NCBI GenBank assembly: GCA_045542735.1
Contig: JAZQLQ010000023.1
Location: forward strand, 27,894 to 91,893
Origin: UBA2882 sp045542735
GTDB lineage: Bacteria > Bacillota > Clostridia > Lachnospirales > Lachnospiraceae
Direction of reading: 5' to 3'
DNA: 64,000 nt
The position numbers and the translations under genes were made by a program. The first letter of the stretch is position 1, and each line of letters starts with the position of its first letter. The notes below the pieces were generated by a model. That model saw nothing but the letters and a program-made list of their open reading frames with translations. It was not told where the DNA came from and ran no database searches. Positions 35,458 through 44,836 of the stretch are shown one piece after another.

Positions 35458-35948
35458 GTTCTCAAGAAATCGTATAAATAAAGTTTTCCATCTTTATCAT
35501 GCCTTACCAACATTCTTAGTTTAAAAATATTATATCTTATTACTTCACCATCATCATTATATATGGGAATTGCTAACCTTGTGTCATATCGATACCATCC
35601 ATATTTTGCTTTATCTTTATGTTTTGTACCATAATCCGGTGCAAATGATTTATTTGTTGCTATTTCTATGAGTTCTCCCACTACTCGTGAGGCATTTGCT
35701 TTTGCTCTTGCATTAGGTCCTTTTAGAATAGTTTTATCTTTGCCATGTACAAATTCATTTGGAAAATCTTTTCCAATATATATCTTTTCCGCAGTCTCTG
35801 CAATTTCATAAAATTTTCCTATATATTCCTTTAAATATATTTCTATTTCCCCCCATTCTTCTCTTGTTTTTCCTCTAAAACGCAAATCATTAATTCGTAC
35901 AACTTTTCTACCCAATTCATCAGTAACAATACTAATCATTTTATCCAA
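35427..35948 (-). CDS. orphan domain resembling phage/ICE polyvalent-protein nuclease (BECR/LPD type)
   Basis: This 173-residue protein resembles the C-terminal domain of large polyvalent proteins carried by phages and conjugative elements, in the Barnase-EndoU-ColicinE5/D-RelE-like (BECR) group. I base this on the run of motifs DFPNEFVHGKD, ANASRVVGELIEIA, GWYRYDTRLAIPI and LYLYDFLRTKKETSSPLE. The activity is inferred from family resemblance. It starts at a TTG behind GGAGG at 6 nt. Its codons are more AT-rich than neighbouring core genes. No antitoxin gene or phage gene adjoins. Confidence 0.6.
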   Translation of the reverse strand: MDKMISIVTDELGRKVVRINDLRFRGKTREEWGEIEIYLKEYIGKFYEIAETAEKIYIGKDFPNEFVHGKDKTILKGPNARAKANASRVVGELIEIATNKSFAPDYGTKHKDKAKYGWYRYDTRLAIPIYNDDGEVIRYNIFKLRMLVRHDKDGKLYLYDFLRTKKETSSPLE

Positions 35949-36018
35949 ACGTACACCTCCTTATCATATATATTTTGAATACTTCTGGAATTTTCTTGCC
36001 GATTGGCATACAAAGAAA

Positions 36019-36051
36019 ATGAGAACATGTATAGATTTTACATGTTCTCAT
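36019..36051 (-). terminator. terminator after the GNAT gene
   Basis: ATGAGAACATGT and ACATGTTCTCAT form a perfect 12-bp stem with a 9-nt loop, followed on the minus strand by TTTTCTTTG. It isolates the orphan gene at 35427 from the GNAT-macrodomain group. Confidence 0.8.
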
Positions 36052-36087
36052 AATATCACTGTTCTGCGCTCTCTTCAACCAAAAACC

Positions 36088-36603
36088 TCACAACTTGATT
36101 AAATACATATCCGCAGGCTTTCCTTCTGCTTCAAAGGTTCGCTCCAAAACTCCACCATTTTTTATAATGGTTTTGACAGAACCAATATTGTCCTGAAAAG
36201 TTGCCATATGTAACTCAGTCATTCCTGCTTCTTTGGCAATACTTTTGATTTGACAAAGCATCTCGGTAGCATAACCTTTTCTGCGTTCAGTAGGACGCAC
36301 ACTGTAACCGCTGTTGCCATAATCTTTTAAGAAATCATTTAAGGTATGACGCAAATCGATGATACCTACAATTCGTTCCGCTTCATCCACTGCAAAAAAA
36401 GTATCCGTTACAACCCATGCCGGATTAACCGTTTCTGCAGATGTGTTATTGGTGACAGATTGTAGCCACTCTTCATAAGAATCCATTTGATCCAATAATT
36501 CACTACCATTAATTTCTTTATCGCCATATGCAAAATGCTCATTTTTATATTCCAGCGCAGCTTCTTTCATATCTGCTGTGGGACGGACTAATCTGATTGT
36601 CAT
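36088..36603 (-). CDS. GNAT-family N-acetyltransferase
   Basis: This 171-residue protein has the GNAT fold with acetyl-CoA loop GYSVRPTERRKGYATEML (R-x-x-G-x-A) and a GSVKTIIKNGGVLERTFEAEG tail like RimJ/RimL-type enzymes. The substrate is unknown. It has an AAAGGA ribosome site and lies 18 nt after the macrodomain gene, so the two are probably cotranscribed. Confidence 0.85.
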   Translation of the reverse strand: MTIRLVRPTADMKEAALEYKNEHFAYGDKEINGSELLDQMDSYEEWLQSVTNNTSAETVNPAWVVTDTFFAVDEAERIVGIIDLRHTLNDFLKDYGNSGYSVRPTERRKGYATEMLCQIKSIAKEAGMTELHMATFQDNIGSVKTIIKNGGVLERTFEAEGKPADMYLIKL

Positions 36604-36621
36604 GGTAATATCCTTTCTATT

Positions 36622-37134
36622 TTAAGTCAACTTGCCTACTTCATTTTCATAAATTTTTTCGGTTTGCTCATCAAATAATACCCATTCTACCAAATCGAAT
36701 TGCTCCTCATGTTCACTGAGAAATTTGGCAACAGTACTCACTGCAATCTGTGCTGCCAATGTAACCGGGAAACGATACACACCTGTTGCGATAGATGGAA
36801 ACGCGATTGTCCTGATCCCGTTTTCCAATGCGACGCACATGGAATTATAATAACAATCAGCCAATAGCTTTTCTTCATTTTTCTTGCCACCGTTCCATAC
36901 CGGTCCTACGGTATGAATCACGTAGTCACAAGGTAAATTGTATGCCTTGGTAATCTTTGCCTGACCGGTCGGACAGCCTCCAAGCATACGGCATTCAAAC
37001 AAAAGCCCCGGTCCGGCCGCTCTATGTATGGCACCATCCACACCACCACCGCCAAGTAGCGAACTATTTGCCGCATTGACAATAGCTTGAACGCCTAAAG
37101 GTTTTGTGATATCTCCTCGGATTGTTTTAATCAT
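36622..37134 (-). CDS. macrodomain protein (O-acetyl-ADP-ribose deacetylase type)
   Basis: This 170-residue protein is one macrodomain of the YmdB/MacroD type, which binds ADP-ribose and can hydrolyse O-acetyl-ADP-ribose or ADP-ribosyl esters. NAANSSLLGGGGVDGAIHRAAG near residues 20-41, and FPSIATGVYRFP, are the ligand loops and match active members. It follows a DUF3592 gene and precedes the GNAT gene. A link to the degenerate sirtuin at 16818 is conceivable but not shown. Confidence 0.93.
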   Translation of the reverse strand: MIKTIRGDITKPLGVQAIVNAANSSLLGGGGVDGAIHRAAGPGLLFECRMLGGCPTGQAKITKAYNLPCDYVIHTVGPVWNGGKKNEEKLLADCYYNSMCVALENGIRTIAFPSIATGVYRFPVTLAAQIAVSTVAKFLSEHEEQFDLVEWVLFDEQTEKIYENEVGKLT

Positions 37135-37164
37135 ACACTTAACTCCCCTAATGAAAATATTGTT

Positions 37165-37596
37165 TTAAGATTGTTCCGTACCTTTAAGAAAAACAAGCAC
37201 ACCAAAAAGCATTATTATAAAAATCGTAAATCCGTCTATGGGATTTGCTTCCTTTCCCGTAACAGCTTTATCGGGATTAGATTCCTTGTAATATACTGTT
37301 ATGGGTTTTCCTTCATTTGCCGAATGATTTCCCACCTTAAAAATCTTTTGATAAAGTACGCCATCCACGGTATATTCTACCGTCATGGTAACATCATGAT
37401 GTGTACTTCTGTTTCGTGTAGACGTTGTACTATGCCATTCTCTTACCTGTACATCTGCCACATAACCTGTTGTAGGCTCTGCTGTAGCCATAAATATGAC
37501 ATTTCCAAGTGCCACAACTAAGTTAATGACACACAACAGTAGTCCCAAGCAAAAAATTATCGTTCCAATCTTTTTGGTTGTATTGTTAAAAAACAT
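37165..37596 (-). CDS. DUF3592 membrane protein
   Basis: This 143-residue protein has membrane helices at the N-terminus (about 10-34) and C-terminus (about 120-138) around an extracytoplasmic beta domain with VEYTVDGVLYQKIFKVG and NEGKPITVYYKESNPDKA, the DUF3592 pattern. The function is unknown. It is first in a DUF3592-macrodomain-GNAT group with GAGGAAAAGG before the start. Confidence 0.75.
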   Translation of the reverse strand: MFFNNTTKKIGTIIFCLGLLLCVINLVVALGNVIFMATAEPTTGYVADVQVREWHSTTSTRNRSTHHDVTMTVEYTVDGVLYQKIFKVGNHSANEGKPITVYYKESNPDKAVTGKEANPIDGFTIFIIMLFGVLVFLKGTEQS

Positions 37597-37674
37597 ATCC
37601 TTTTCCTCTAATTATTTCCTAAAATAATACATGTTTCCTTACCAATTATATCACACGCCATGACATATATCATC

Positions 37675-37699
37675 AAAAAAGAAGGCCGATTGGCCTTCT
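37675..37699 (-). terminator. terminator after spoIVB
   Basis: GAAGGCC (37681-37687) and GGCCTTC (37692-37698) form a 7-bp stem with a GATT loop directly after the spoIVB stop, with TTTTTT on the minus strand. It ends the spoIVB transcript at the boundary with the accessory patch. Confidence 0.85.
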
Positions 37700-37700
37700 C

Positions 37701-38930
37701 TTAATTACCCTGATTTAACATAGATTCTATAAATATCCCATATCCTTTGGTGGGGTCGTTGACAAAGACATGGGTGACTGCACCAATCAGTTTGCCGTTT
37801 TGGAGAATTGGTGAGCCCGACATTCCTTGTACAATGCCTCCGGTTTGGGCTAAAAGCGCAGGATCGGTAATCTCTACCACAAGTCCGCGATTGCCTTTAC
37901 TTTGGCTATAATCGATTTCTGTAATCTTTGCATCATAGAAACTTCGCTCACCGTTTATGGTACAAAGGATTTGTGCATCTCCGATTTCAATTTCCTGCTT
38001 CATGGCGATAGGATAAAGCAACTCCTCTGTAAGACCGGCAGCCTCCGGCGCTCTTTCCATGATACCGTATATGCCGTTTGGTGTATTCAGTTCAATCTCA
38101 CCCTGCTTTGCTTCTTCCATAAATCGGACAATACCACTGATTTCTCCCGGTTTGCCACTGGTTCCTTTTTGTATGCTGATAATCTGTGTCTCATAGACTC
38201 TTCCGTATGCAATTTCCATAAGTTCTGATGTATCAATATCGTTCACTCCATGCCCCAAGGCACCAAAGCGGTTATTTTCATCTATATATGTTAATGTACC
38301 GATGCCCTGGGCCGAATCCCTGACCCAGGCACCAATCTGATAATCTCCTTCTGTGTTTTGCAAAGGAGTGATCTTCACATCACTGATTTGATTGTTTCTC
38401 CGTATTCGCATGATGAGCGGTTTTCCTTCCGACTCCCGTACTTTTTGTATCACTTCTTTCTTTTTGGTTACACTTTCCCCATCAATTGCCAATATATAAT
38501 CGCCTTCCTGCAATATGTTTTCACAGGGGCAAATTTCTGTTCCGTCGGTTAGCTCCATTGTCCCCAAGTCTGCCACTAAAACCCCATCGGTTTTTACATA
38601 GATACCGATGGGGATACCAATGGGATAAACCTGTTGCTCCTCTACCACTTGGACTTCGACATCTTTTAATGGTAAAATCCCAAACAGTTTTAATTCCCAT
38701 ATATAGGAGTTTTCCGTCTCTCTGCCATTATCCCATGTCTCAATATAGGCTTCCTCCGAAGCCACCAGATTGGCAGTGACAGGCAGGGCAAATTCTATCT
38801 CTTCTACATCTCCCTCCTCCAGATATAATGTATCCGGAATCTGACGGTAAAAAATATATTCATAAGTCACAATCCCCGTCACGACGGAAAGAATCAAAGC
38901 AATATATAATCCTATTTTGTATTTTTTCAT
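37701..38930 (-). CDS. spoIVB: SpoIVB, intercompartmental signalling serine peptidase
   Basis: SpoIVB is secreted from the forespore and cleaves SpoIVFA, releasing activation of sigma-K in the mother cell. The 409 residues show an N-terminal membrane anchor, a PDZ domain (about 125-195, LQEGDYILAIDGESV), and the S55 peptidase domain with the catalytic His in FGALGHGV and Ser in GMSGSPI. The start has AGGAGGTGAG. It follows recN, as in Bacillus, but spo0A, which normally comes next, is not here. Confidence 0.96.
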   Translation of the reverse strand: MKKYKIGLYIALILSVVTGIVTYEYIFYRQIPDTLYLEEGDVEEIEFALPVTANLVASEEAYIETWDNGRETENSYIWELKLFGILPLKDVEVQVVEEQQVYPIGIPIGIYVKTDGVLVADLGTMELTDGTEICPCENILQEGDYILAIDGESVTKKKEVIQKVRESEGKPLIMRIRRNNQISDVKITPLQNTEGDYQIGAWVRDSAQGIGTLTYIDENNRFGALGHGVNDIDTSELMEIAYGRVYETQIISIQKGTSGKPGEISGIVRFMEEAKQGEIELNTPNGIYGIMERAPEAAGLTEELLYPIAMKQEIEIGDAQILCTINGERSFYDAKITEIDYSQSKGNRGLVVEITDPALLAQTGGIVQGMSGSPILQNGKLIGAVTHVFVNDPTKGYGIFIESMLNQGN

Positions 38931-38975
38931 TTTCTCACCTCCTACTGTTTTTCTTCAGAATCGCAATGACAAAAA

Positions 38976-38999
38976 AAGAAGGACTGTTTTGTCCTTCTT
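38976..38999 (-). terminator. terminator after recN
   Basis: AAGAAGGAC (38976-38984) and GTCCTTCTT (38991-38999) form a perfect 9-bp stem with a 6-nt loop, 12 nt past the recN stop, with a T-run on the minus strand. Confidence 0.85.
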
Positions 39000-39011
39000 A
39001 TTATATGTTTC

Positions 39012-40709
39012 TTATTTAATTTTACTTTGGGATTGTTTTGTCTGTTCTGCCAAATCTTTCATTTCTTTTGCATTTTGTAAAACTGCATCCGTTAACTGAT
39101 CTGTTCCCAACAGTCTGCCGATTTCATGGATACTTTCTATATCATCCAATGCCCGGACTGTAGTATTGGTCCTTTCACCGGAAACTGATTTTTCAATACA
39201 AAAATGTTTATCTGCCATAGCCGCAATCTGTGGCAAATGTGTGATACAGATAACTTGATGTCTGTTACGGAGCACTGCCAATTTCTCCGAAACCTTCCAT
39301 GCAGTTTTACCACTGATACCCGCATCAATCTCATCAAATACCAGCGTCGCCGTCTGATCTTTATCTGCAAAAATTGTTTTGAGTGCCAACATGATACGGG
39401 ATAATTCACCGCCACTGGCAACCATGGATAAATCCTTCATTGGCTCACCGGGATTTAAAGCAATCCGGAAAGTCACCTGTGTGCAACCGGTTTTACTCAT
39501 GCGTTCCGGTGCAAAGTCAGTCACTACATTAAAGGCGCATTGCTCAAAATTCAAATTATGCAATGCAGTTACCATTTCTTCCGATAAAATCTTTGCCTGA
39601 CGAACTCTTTCCTCATGAAGTTGCCTTGCCAATGCATCATAAGAAGCTTTTGTCCTCTCATGCTTTTGCATTAATTCTTCCTGATATTGTTCAAAATTTT
39701 CAAGCTTACTTATTTTGTCCTCTAAAGCTTTGCCATATGCCAAAATATCAGAAATTTCTTTTCCATATTTATCTTTTAAATGATTGATCAGATTTAAGCG
39801 TTCCTCTACACCTGCAAAATCGTCAGCCTCCATGTGAAAACGGTCCAGATAGCGATCCAAGGATTGACTGCATTCCTGTAAAATATTTTCCGCATCAGAC
39901 AGCTGCTGTAATTCTTCGGAAAGTGTATCATCCAATGACTGCGCCTCTCCCAAGCGGCGAATCGCTACAGATAAAGAATTCAATACACCTGTGCCCATGT
40001 CGTTTGAAAGTACACTTTCTGCAGTTCCTACCGCTTCACATATCCTTTGGGCGTTGTTCAACTTATCAAATTTTTGCTCTAAGAGAATATCTTCGCCTTC
40101 CTGTAAGTTTGCTTTTTCAATCTCATCAAATTCAAATCTGGCAAAGTCCAATTCTTTTTTATAATTGTCATCCATGGAAGAGGCTTCCTCTAACTGCGCT
40201 TCTTCTTCCCGATATTGTCTGTACAAAGACGCCACCTTTTCTAAGTCATCTGCCAAAACAGCTTTGGCATAATCATCCAAAATCTCTTCCTGACGGTAAT
40301 TTTTTAGGATGGTCTGATGCTCTCTTTGTCCATGGATATCAATAAACTGCTCTGCAATGCTTTGCATGGTTTTGACGGTTACCGCTTCGCCATTAATCTT
40401 GCAACTGCTTTTTGCGGGATAAATCTTTCTCTGCAAAATTGCCACATTATCATCCGTTGGAAGGTCACATTCCTCCAATATCTTCTTGTCCTCTTCATCC
40501 AAAGAAAATACCAACTGGACAAATGCATACTCAGCGCCTTGACGGATCATACTTTTATCTGCTTTGGCACCCAAGGCTAACTGTACAGAGCTCAACAATA
40601 TGGATTTACCTGCACCGGTTTCTCCGGTGAGAATGTTTAAGCCGGGAGCAAACTCTATCTCGGCTTCATCAATCAATGCCACGTTTTTCACGTGAATACT
40701 TTCTAACAT
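39012..40709 (-). CDS. recN: DNA repair protein RecN
   Basis: RecN is an SMC-like ATPase that gathers DNA ends early in double-strand break repair. The 565 residues have Walker A GETGAGKSILL near residue 30, long coiled-coil arms in the middle, and ABC signature and Walker B at the end (ASGGELSRIMLALKT, TLVFDEIDAGISG). The ATG at 40709 has AAGGAG; a longer frame to 40754 has no ribosome site. It is part of the argR-recN-spoIVB order typical of Firmicutes. Confidence 0.96.
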   Translation of the reverse strand: MLESIHVKNVALIDEAEIEFAPGLNILTGETGAGKSILLSSVQLALGAKADKSMIRQGAEYAFVQLVFSLDEEDKKILEECDLPTDDNVAILQRKIYPAKSSCKINGEAVTVKTMQSIAEQFIDIHGQREHQTILKNYRQEEILDDYAKAVLADDLEKVASLYRQYREEEAQLEEASSMDDNYKKELDFARFEFDEIEKANLQEGEDILLEQKFDKLNNAQRICEAVGTAESVLSNDMGTGVLNSLSVAIRRLGEAQSLDDTLSEELQQLSDAENILQECSQSLDRYLDRFHMEADDFAGVEERLNLINHLKDKYGKEISDILAYGKALEDKISKLENFEQYQEELMQKHERTKASYDALARQLHEERVRQAKILSEEMVTALHNLNFEQCAFNVVTDFAPERMSKTGCTQVTFRIALNPGEPMKDLSMVASGGELSRIMLALKTIFADKDQTATLVFDEIDAGISGKTAWKVSEKLAVLRNRHQVICITHLPQIAAMADKHFCIEKSVSGERTNTTVRALDDIESIHEIGRLLGTDQLTDAVLQNAKEMKDLAEQTKQSQSKIK

Positions 40710-40793
40710 CTTTATCTCCTTGTCCTGCATACTTCTCTTTCGGACACATTTCATACGAATTTAGATATATCGCAATGTATGACATATCTTTAT

Positions 40794-41240
40794 TTAAGAC
40801 ATCATATCCCGGAAACGCTTTTGCACTCGCTTGGCATCTTCTACAGAACGGATTGCCACCATAACCGTATCATCACCGGCAATGGTACCAACAATCTCCT
40901 CAAACCGAAGGGCATCAACGGCTGCGGCCACAGCCATGGCCATACCCGGATGGGTTTTTAAAACCAGTAGATTCATAGCCAAATCAACAGAAATTAAGCT
41001 CTCATGAAAGGCACGTTTATAGGCGCCGGTCAACGGAACTGTCTCTTTTGGGATGGCATAACAAGCCTTCCCACCATTCACAGATATTTTCCGAAGATTC
41101 ATTTGACGGATATCTCTGGATACGGTAGCCTGTGTCACTACAAAACCGGCTTCCCCCAATTTCTCAGCCAGTTCTTCCTGGGTCCCAATCTGATATTTTT
41201 CAATTAAAGAGGCGATCGCCTGATGTCTCTCATTTTTCAT
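40794..41240 (-). CDS. argR: arginine repressor
   Basis: ArgR is a hexameric regulator that binds arginine and controls arginine synthesis and breakdown. The 148 residues have the N-terminal winged helix (TQEELAEKLGEAGFVVTQATVSRDIRQMNLRKI) and a C-terminal oligomerisation domain with GTIAGDDTVMVAIRS, whose Asp pair binds arginine. It lies between nadK and recN in the conserved cluster. The ribosome site is weak. Confidence 0.95.
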   Translation of the reverse strand: MKNERHQAIASLIEKYQIGTQEELAEKLGEAGFVVTQATVSRDIRQMNLRKISVNGGKACYAIPKETVPLTGAYKRAFHESLISVDLAMNLLVLKTHPGMAMAVAAAVDALRFEEIVGTIAGDDTVMVAIRSVEDAKRVQKRFRDMMS

Positions 41241-41246
41241 AACAAA

Positions 41247-42086
41247 CTACTCACTTAACTTTTTATGTAATACTTCAAGGAAGCTTACTTTGCTTAAACG
41301 GATAAATTTGGTCACGCGGGCAGACTGACCGATACGGATATAGTCTCCGGTCGACAAGGGCTCTGTATTGGAACCGTCAAAATTGACTTCCATCTTTTGG
41401 ATACCACCGTTTCTTCCGTCAGTAACCCGGATTTCAATCTCATCATCAGCAGATAATACAATGCTTCTGGCTCCAACCTTATGGGGACATATAGGTGTCA
41501 AAAGAAGCATTTTTGCCTTGGGCTCTACGATAGGACCTCCTGCTGACATGTTGTATCCGGTAGAACCGGTTGGTGTGGATACAATCACACCGTCGGCACT
41601 GTAGCTATTTAAAAATTGCCCGTTTACATAGATATCATAGGCTACAATGCGCAAGGAACCGCTACGGGTCAATACAATGTCATTTAAAGCATGAAGCTCC
41701 TGAATTTTCTCCCCTTCATGATAAATCTGACCATCCAGCATCATGCGTTCTTCCACTTCAAAGTCACCGTCAATTAACGCCTGCAATGCATGCTCAATAT
41801 TGGTTTTTTCCACTTCAGCCATAAACCCAAGGGTTCCCAGATTGATACCCAAAAGCGGAATATCCAAATCCATACAATCCACAGCCGCCTGCAACAGCGT
41901 ACCGTCTCCGCCTAGTACCAAAATGCAATCGGCATCCTTAGATCCGTCTGCTGTGTTTTTCAGACTCCTGTCCTGTACACAAACCGTACATTTCTTACCA
42001 TGTGCTTCCAAAAAAGATACCACTTCACCGGTTATCTTCAGATCAACATCCTTCGGTTTATTTGTAATGATATAAAAATGTTCCAT
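41247..42086 (-). CDS. nadK: NAD kinase
   Basis: NadK phosphorylates NAD to NADP. The 279 residues contain the catalytic LVLGGDGTLLQAA (GGDG near 60), the downstream GINLGTLGFM and STPTGSTGYNMSAGGPIV segments, and PICPHKVGARSIVL. It lies 11 nt after tlyA and 6 nt before argR, so the three are one operon. The start has GGAG. Confidence 0.96.
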   Translation of the reverse strand: MEHFYIITNKPKDVDLKITGEVVSFLEAHGKKCTVCVQDRSLKNTADGSKDADCILVLGGDGTLLQAAVDCMDLDIPLLGINLGTLGFMAEVEKTNIEHALQALIDGDFEVEERMMLDGQIYHEGEKIQELHALNDIVLTRSGSLRIVAYDIYVNGQFLNSYSADGVIVSTPTGSTGYNMSAGGPIVEPKAKMLLLTPICPHKVGARSIVLSADDEIEIRVTDGRNGGIQKMEVNFDGSNTEPLSTGDYIRIGQSARVTKFIRLSKVSFLEVLHKKLSE

Positions 42087-42097
42087 ACATTCTCCGT

Positions 42098-42910
42098 TTA
42101 TTTATGGGAAAGCGCCTCTCCCGATGCTTTTACAACTGCCGCGATTTCTTCTGTGGGTGCTACAGTCGGTTCATCTCCCACATTCTGTATATACAACAAA
42201 TATTCAATATTTCCTTCCGGCCCTTTGATAGGTGAAAAATCCAATCCTGCAACAGCAAATCCAATGGATGCGGCAAAGTTTTCAATCATCTCCACTACTT
42301 CCGCATGTACCTTAGGATCTGTCACAACGCCTTTTTTACCCACCTTTTCTCTTCCGGCTTCAAACTGGGGTTTAATCAGACATACCATAAAGGCACCCGG
42401 TTTTAACAAAGCTTTTGCCGCCGGTAAAATCTTGGTCAGGGATATAAAGGACACATCTGTAGCCGCAAAATCAATAGGTTCGGGAATCTGTTCATTCGTC
42501 ACATAACGGAAATTGGTCTTTTCCATGCAAACCACCCGTTCATCACTACGCAATTTCCAATCCAGCTGTCCATGGCCCACATCTACGGCATACACCTTAG
42601 CAGCACCGTTTTGCAACATACAGTCTGTAAAGCCTCCGGTGGAAGCTCCGATATCCAGACAAACCATTTCCTTTACATCAATGGGAAACACTTCAAAAGC
42701 TTTTGCCAACTTCAAACCGCCGCGGCTGACAAAGGGTAAGGTATTGCCCCTGACTTCTATTTTTACTTTCTCTTCTTCAAATGTTGCGCCTGCTTTATCT
42801 TCTTTCTGTCCGTCCACATAAACAATACCGGACATAATGATGGCTTTCGCTTTCTCTCTTGACTGCGCAAGCTGTTGTTTTACCAGAAGAACATCCAGTC
42901 TTTCTTTCAT
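42098..42910 (-). CDS. tlyA: TlyA-family 2'-O-ribose rRNA methyltransferase
   Basis: TlyA-type enzymes methylate rRNA 2'-hydroxyls with S-adenosylmethionine; older databases call them hemolysins. The 270 residues carry an N-terminal S4 RNA-binding domain (RLDVLLVKQQLAQSREKAKAI) and a FtsJ-like methyltransferase domain with LDIGASTGGFTDCML and a KDKE-type set including CLIKPQFEAGREKVGKKGVV. It sits between dxs and nadK, its usual place. It starts behind GAGGAAG. Confidence 0.94.
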   Translation of the reverse strand: MKERLDVLLVKQQLAQSREKAKAIIMSGIVYVDGQKEDKAGATFEEEKVKIEVRGNTLPFVSRGGLKLAKAFEVFPIDVKEMVCLDIGASTGGFTDCMLQNGAAKVYAVDVGHGQLDWKLRSDERVVCMEKTNFRYVTNEQIPEPIDFAATDVSFISLTKILPAAKALLKPGAFMVCLIKPQFEAGREKVGKKGVVTDPKVHAEVVEMIENFAASIGFAVAGLDFSPIKGPEGNIEYLLYIQNVGDEPTVAPTEEIAAVVKASGEALSHK

Positions 42911-42947
42911 TCAGTCTTCCTCTTCGTGTATTAATAGTCTCTGTCGG

Positions 42948-44809
42948 TTAATTTCCTAACTTCGCCAGAATTTTTTGTGTAATGGTATCTGCGTCAATTC
43001 CCACTTCTTTTTTGAGAATGTCTACATTGCCATGCTCCACATAACTATCGGGCAAAGTAATATTAATAATCTTTTTATCATCATGATGCTGATAGATATA
43101 ATCTGTGACTTTCTCACCATAGCCACCACTTGCCACATTTTCTTCCAGGGTGACAAACAGTTTGTGATCCATAGCCAGAGTATCAATCATATCCGTATCA
43201 ATGGGCTTTATAAAGCGGGCATTTACAAGTGTGGCATCCACACCTTTTTCTGCCAATTGCTCCCGTACCTCCAGCGCAGTCTGCACCATACTGCCGGCTG
43301 CTAACAGTGCAACTTTTTGTCCTTTAAACAATAACTCACTCTTTCCGAACTCAATGGGCTCACGCATTTCCTTAAAACCATCATAAGCCACACCTCTGGG
43401 ATAGCGCACCGCAATGGGACATCCGAAATCCGCTGCAAACTGCATCATATCTGCCAACTCCCATTTATTCTTGGGCGCCATAATATGCATATTGGGGATG
43501 GATGACAAATAGGAATAGTCAAAAATACCCTGATGGGTTTCTCCGTCACTTCCTACCAGTCCGGCTCTGTCAATGGCAAAAATGACCGGTAGATTCTGTA
43601 TACACACATCATGCAAGATCTGGTCATAGGCTCTTTGCAAGAAAGAAGAATACACAGCCACAACCGGTTTTAATCCTCCGGCTGCCAGACCTGCTGCAAA
43701 GGTAACCGCATGCTATCGGCAATGCCTACATCAAAGAATCGGTCAGGATAACGGTTCCTGAAACGTTTCAAACCGGTACCATCCGGCATTGCTGCTGTAA
43801 TAGCAACAATCTTATCATCTTTTTCTGCCAGTTTATTCATCACCGTTGCAAATACATCGGTGTAATTCGCTTTCTCTTTTTGCTTTCTGGGCAGACCTGT
43901 TTCTACTTCAAAAGGCTCTGCACCATGAAATCTTGCAGGATGCTTCTCAGCCGGCTCATAACCTTTTCCCTTTTTGGTAATCACATGAACCAAAACAGCG
44001 CCCTTTACGCTCTTTGCCTCATTCAACACCTTTGTAAGAGCCTTAATATCATGTCCGTCAACAGGGCCTAAATATGTGATGCCCATATCTTCAAAAAACA
44101 TACCCGGAATCACCAGTTGCTTCAAACCATTCTTTACATCCTGGATTTTCTTAGCAACCTTTTTTCCGTATTTGGGCATGTCCATCAAGCCATAATAAAT
44201 ACTATCCTTTAAATCCAGATACTTGGAGTTGGTACGAATACCGTTCAAATATTGGGATACGCCACCGATATTTTCGGAAATAGACATATTGTTATCATTT
44301 AATACAATGATATAGTTGGAATTCATGGCTGATGCATTATTTAGCGCTTCATACGCCATTCCCCCTGTCAGGGAACCATCACCGATTACCGATACAATGG
44401 TATTTTTTTCTCCTAAGATATCTCTGGCCTTTGCCAGACCCATACCCGCCGAAATAGAGGTAGAACTATGCCCCGTATCGAAGGCATCACAATTACTCTC
44501 TTTTCTCTTGGGAAATCCACTCATGCCACCATATTTACGTAACGTATCAAAGCCTTCTTTTCTACCGGTTAAAAGCTTGTGTGTATATGCCTGATGACCT
44601 ACGTCCCAGACAATCTTATCATCCGGCAAATCTAAAACCAAATGCAGTGCCATGGTAAGCTCCACCGCACCCAGATTGGAGCCCAGATGTCCGCCGGTTT
44701 CGCTGATTTTTTCAATCAAAAACTGACGGATCTCCGCAGCCAGTTTATCATAATCCTTCGCGTCTATTTTCTTTATATCATTTTCATTTTGAATCTTTTC
44801 TAAGATCAT
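42948..44809 (-). pseudogene. dxs: 1-deoxy-D-xylulose-5-phosphate synthase, frameshifted
   Basis: DXS makes 1-deoxyxylulose-5-phosphate from pyruvate and glyceraldehyde-3-phosphate, the first step of the MEP isoprenoid pathway. The N-terminal part (44809 to about 43717; ThDP motifs GDGSLTGGMAYEALNN) and the C-terminal part (43712 to 42948; HAVTFAAGLAAGGLKPV, then VYSSFLQRAYDQ) are in different frames. The join reads GATAG at 43717-43713 where two whole codons are expected, a net loss of one base. It falls on the GIAE(E/Q)H motif holding the catalytic Glu. Restored, the product would be about 620 residues, the normal length. Either a sequencing error or a true lesion fits. Start behind AGAGGG. 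Confidence 0.92.
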
Positions 44810-44836
44810 GCTGACACCCTCTTTACATTCACCCTT

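Noticed and set aside
35427..36603. Toxin-antitoxin pair of the orphan BECR-like gene and the GNAT gene
   Set aside because: A 139-nt gap with a strong terminator separates them, the GNAT gene lacks the DUF1778 partner of known GNAT toxins, and neither looks like an antitoxin.
42948..44809. Two separate genes for the halves of dxs
   Set aside because: Each half contains only part of the DXS fold, they join at one motif with one base missing, and the second has no ribosome site.
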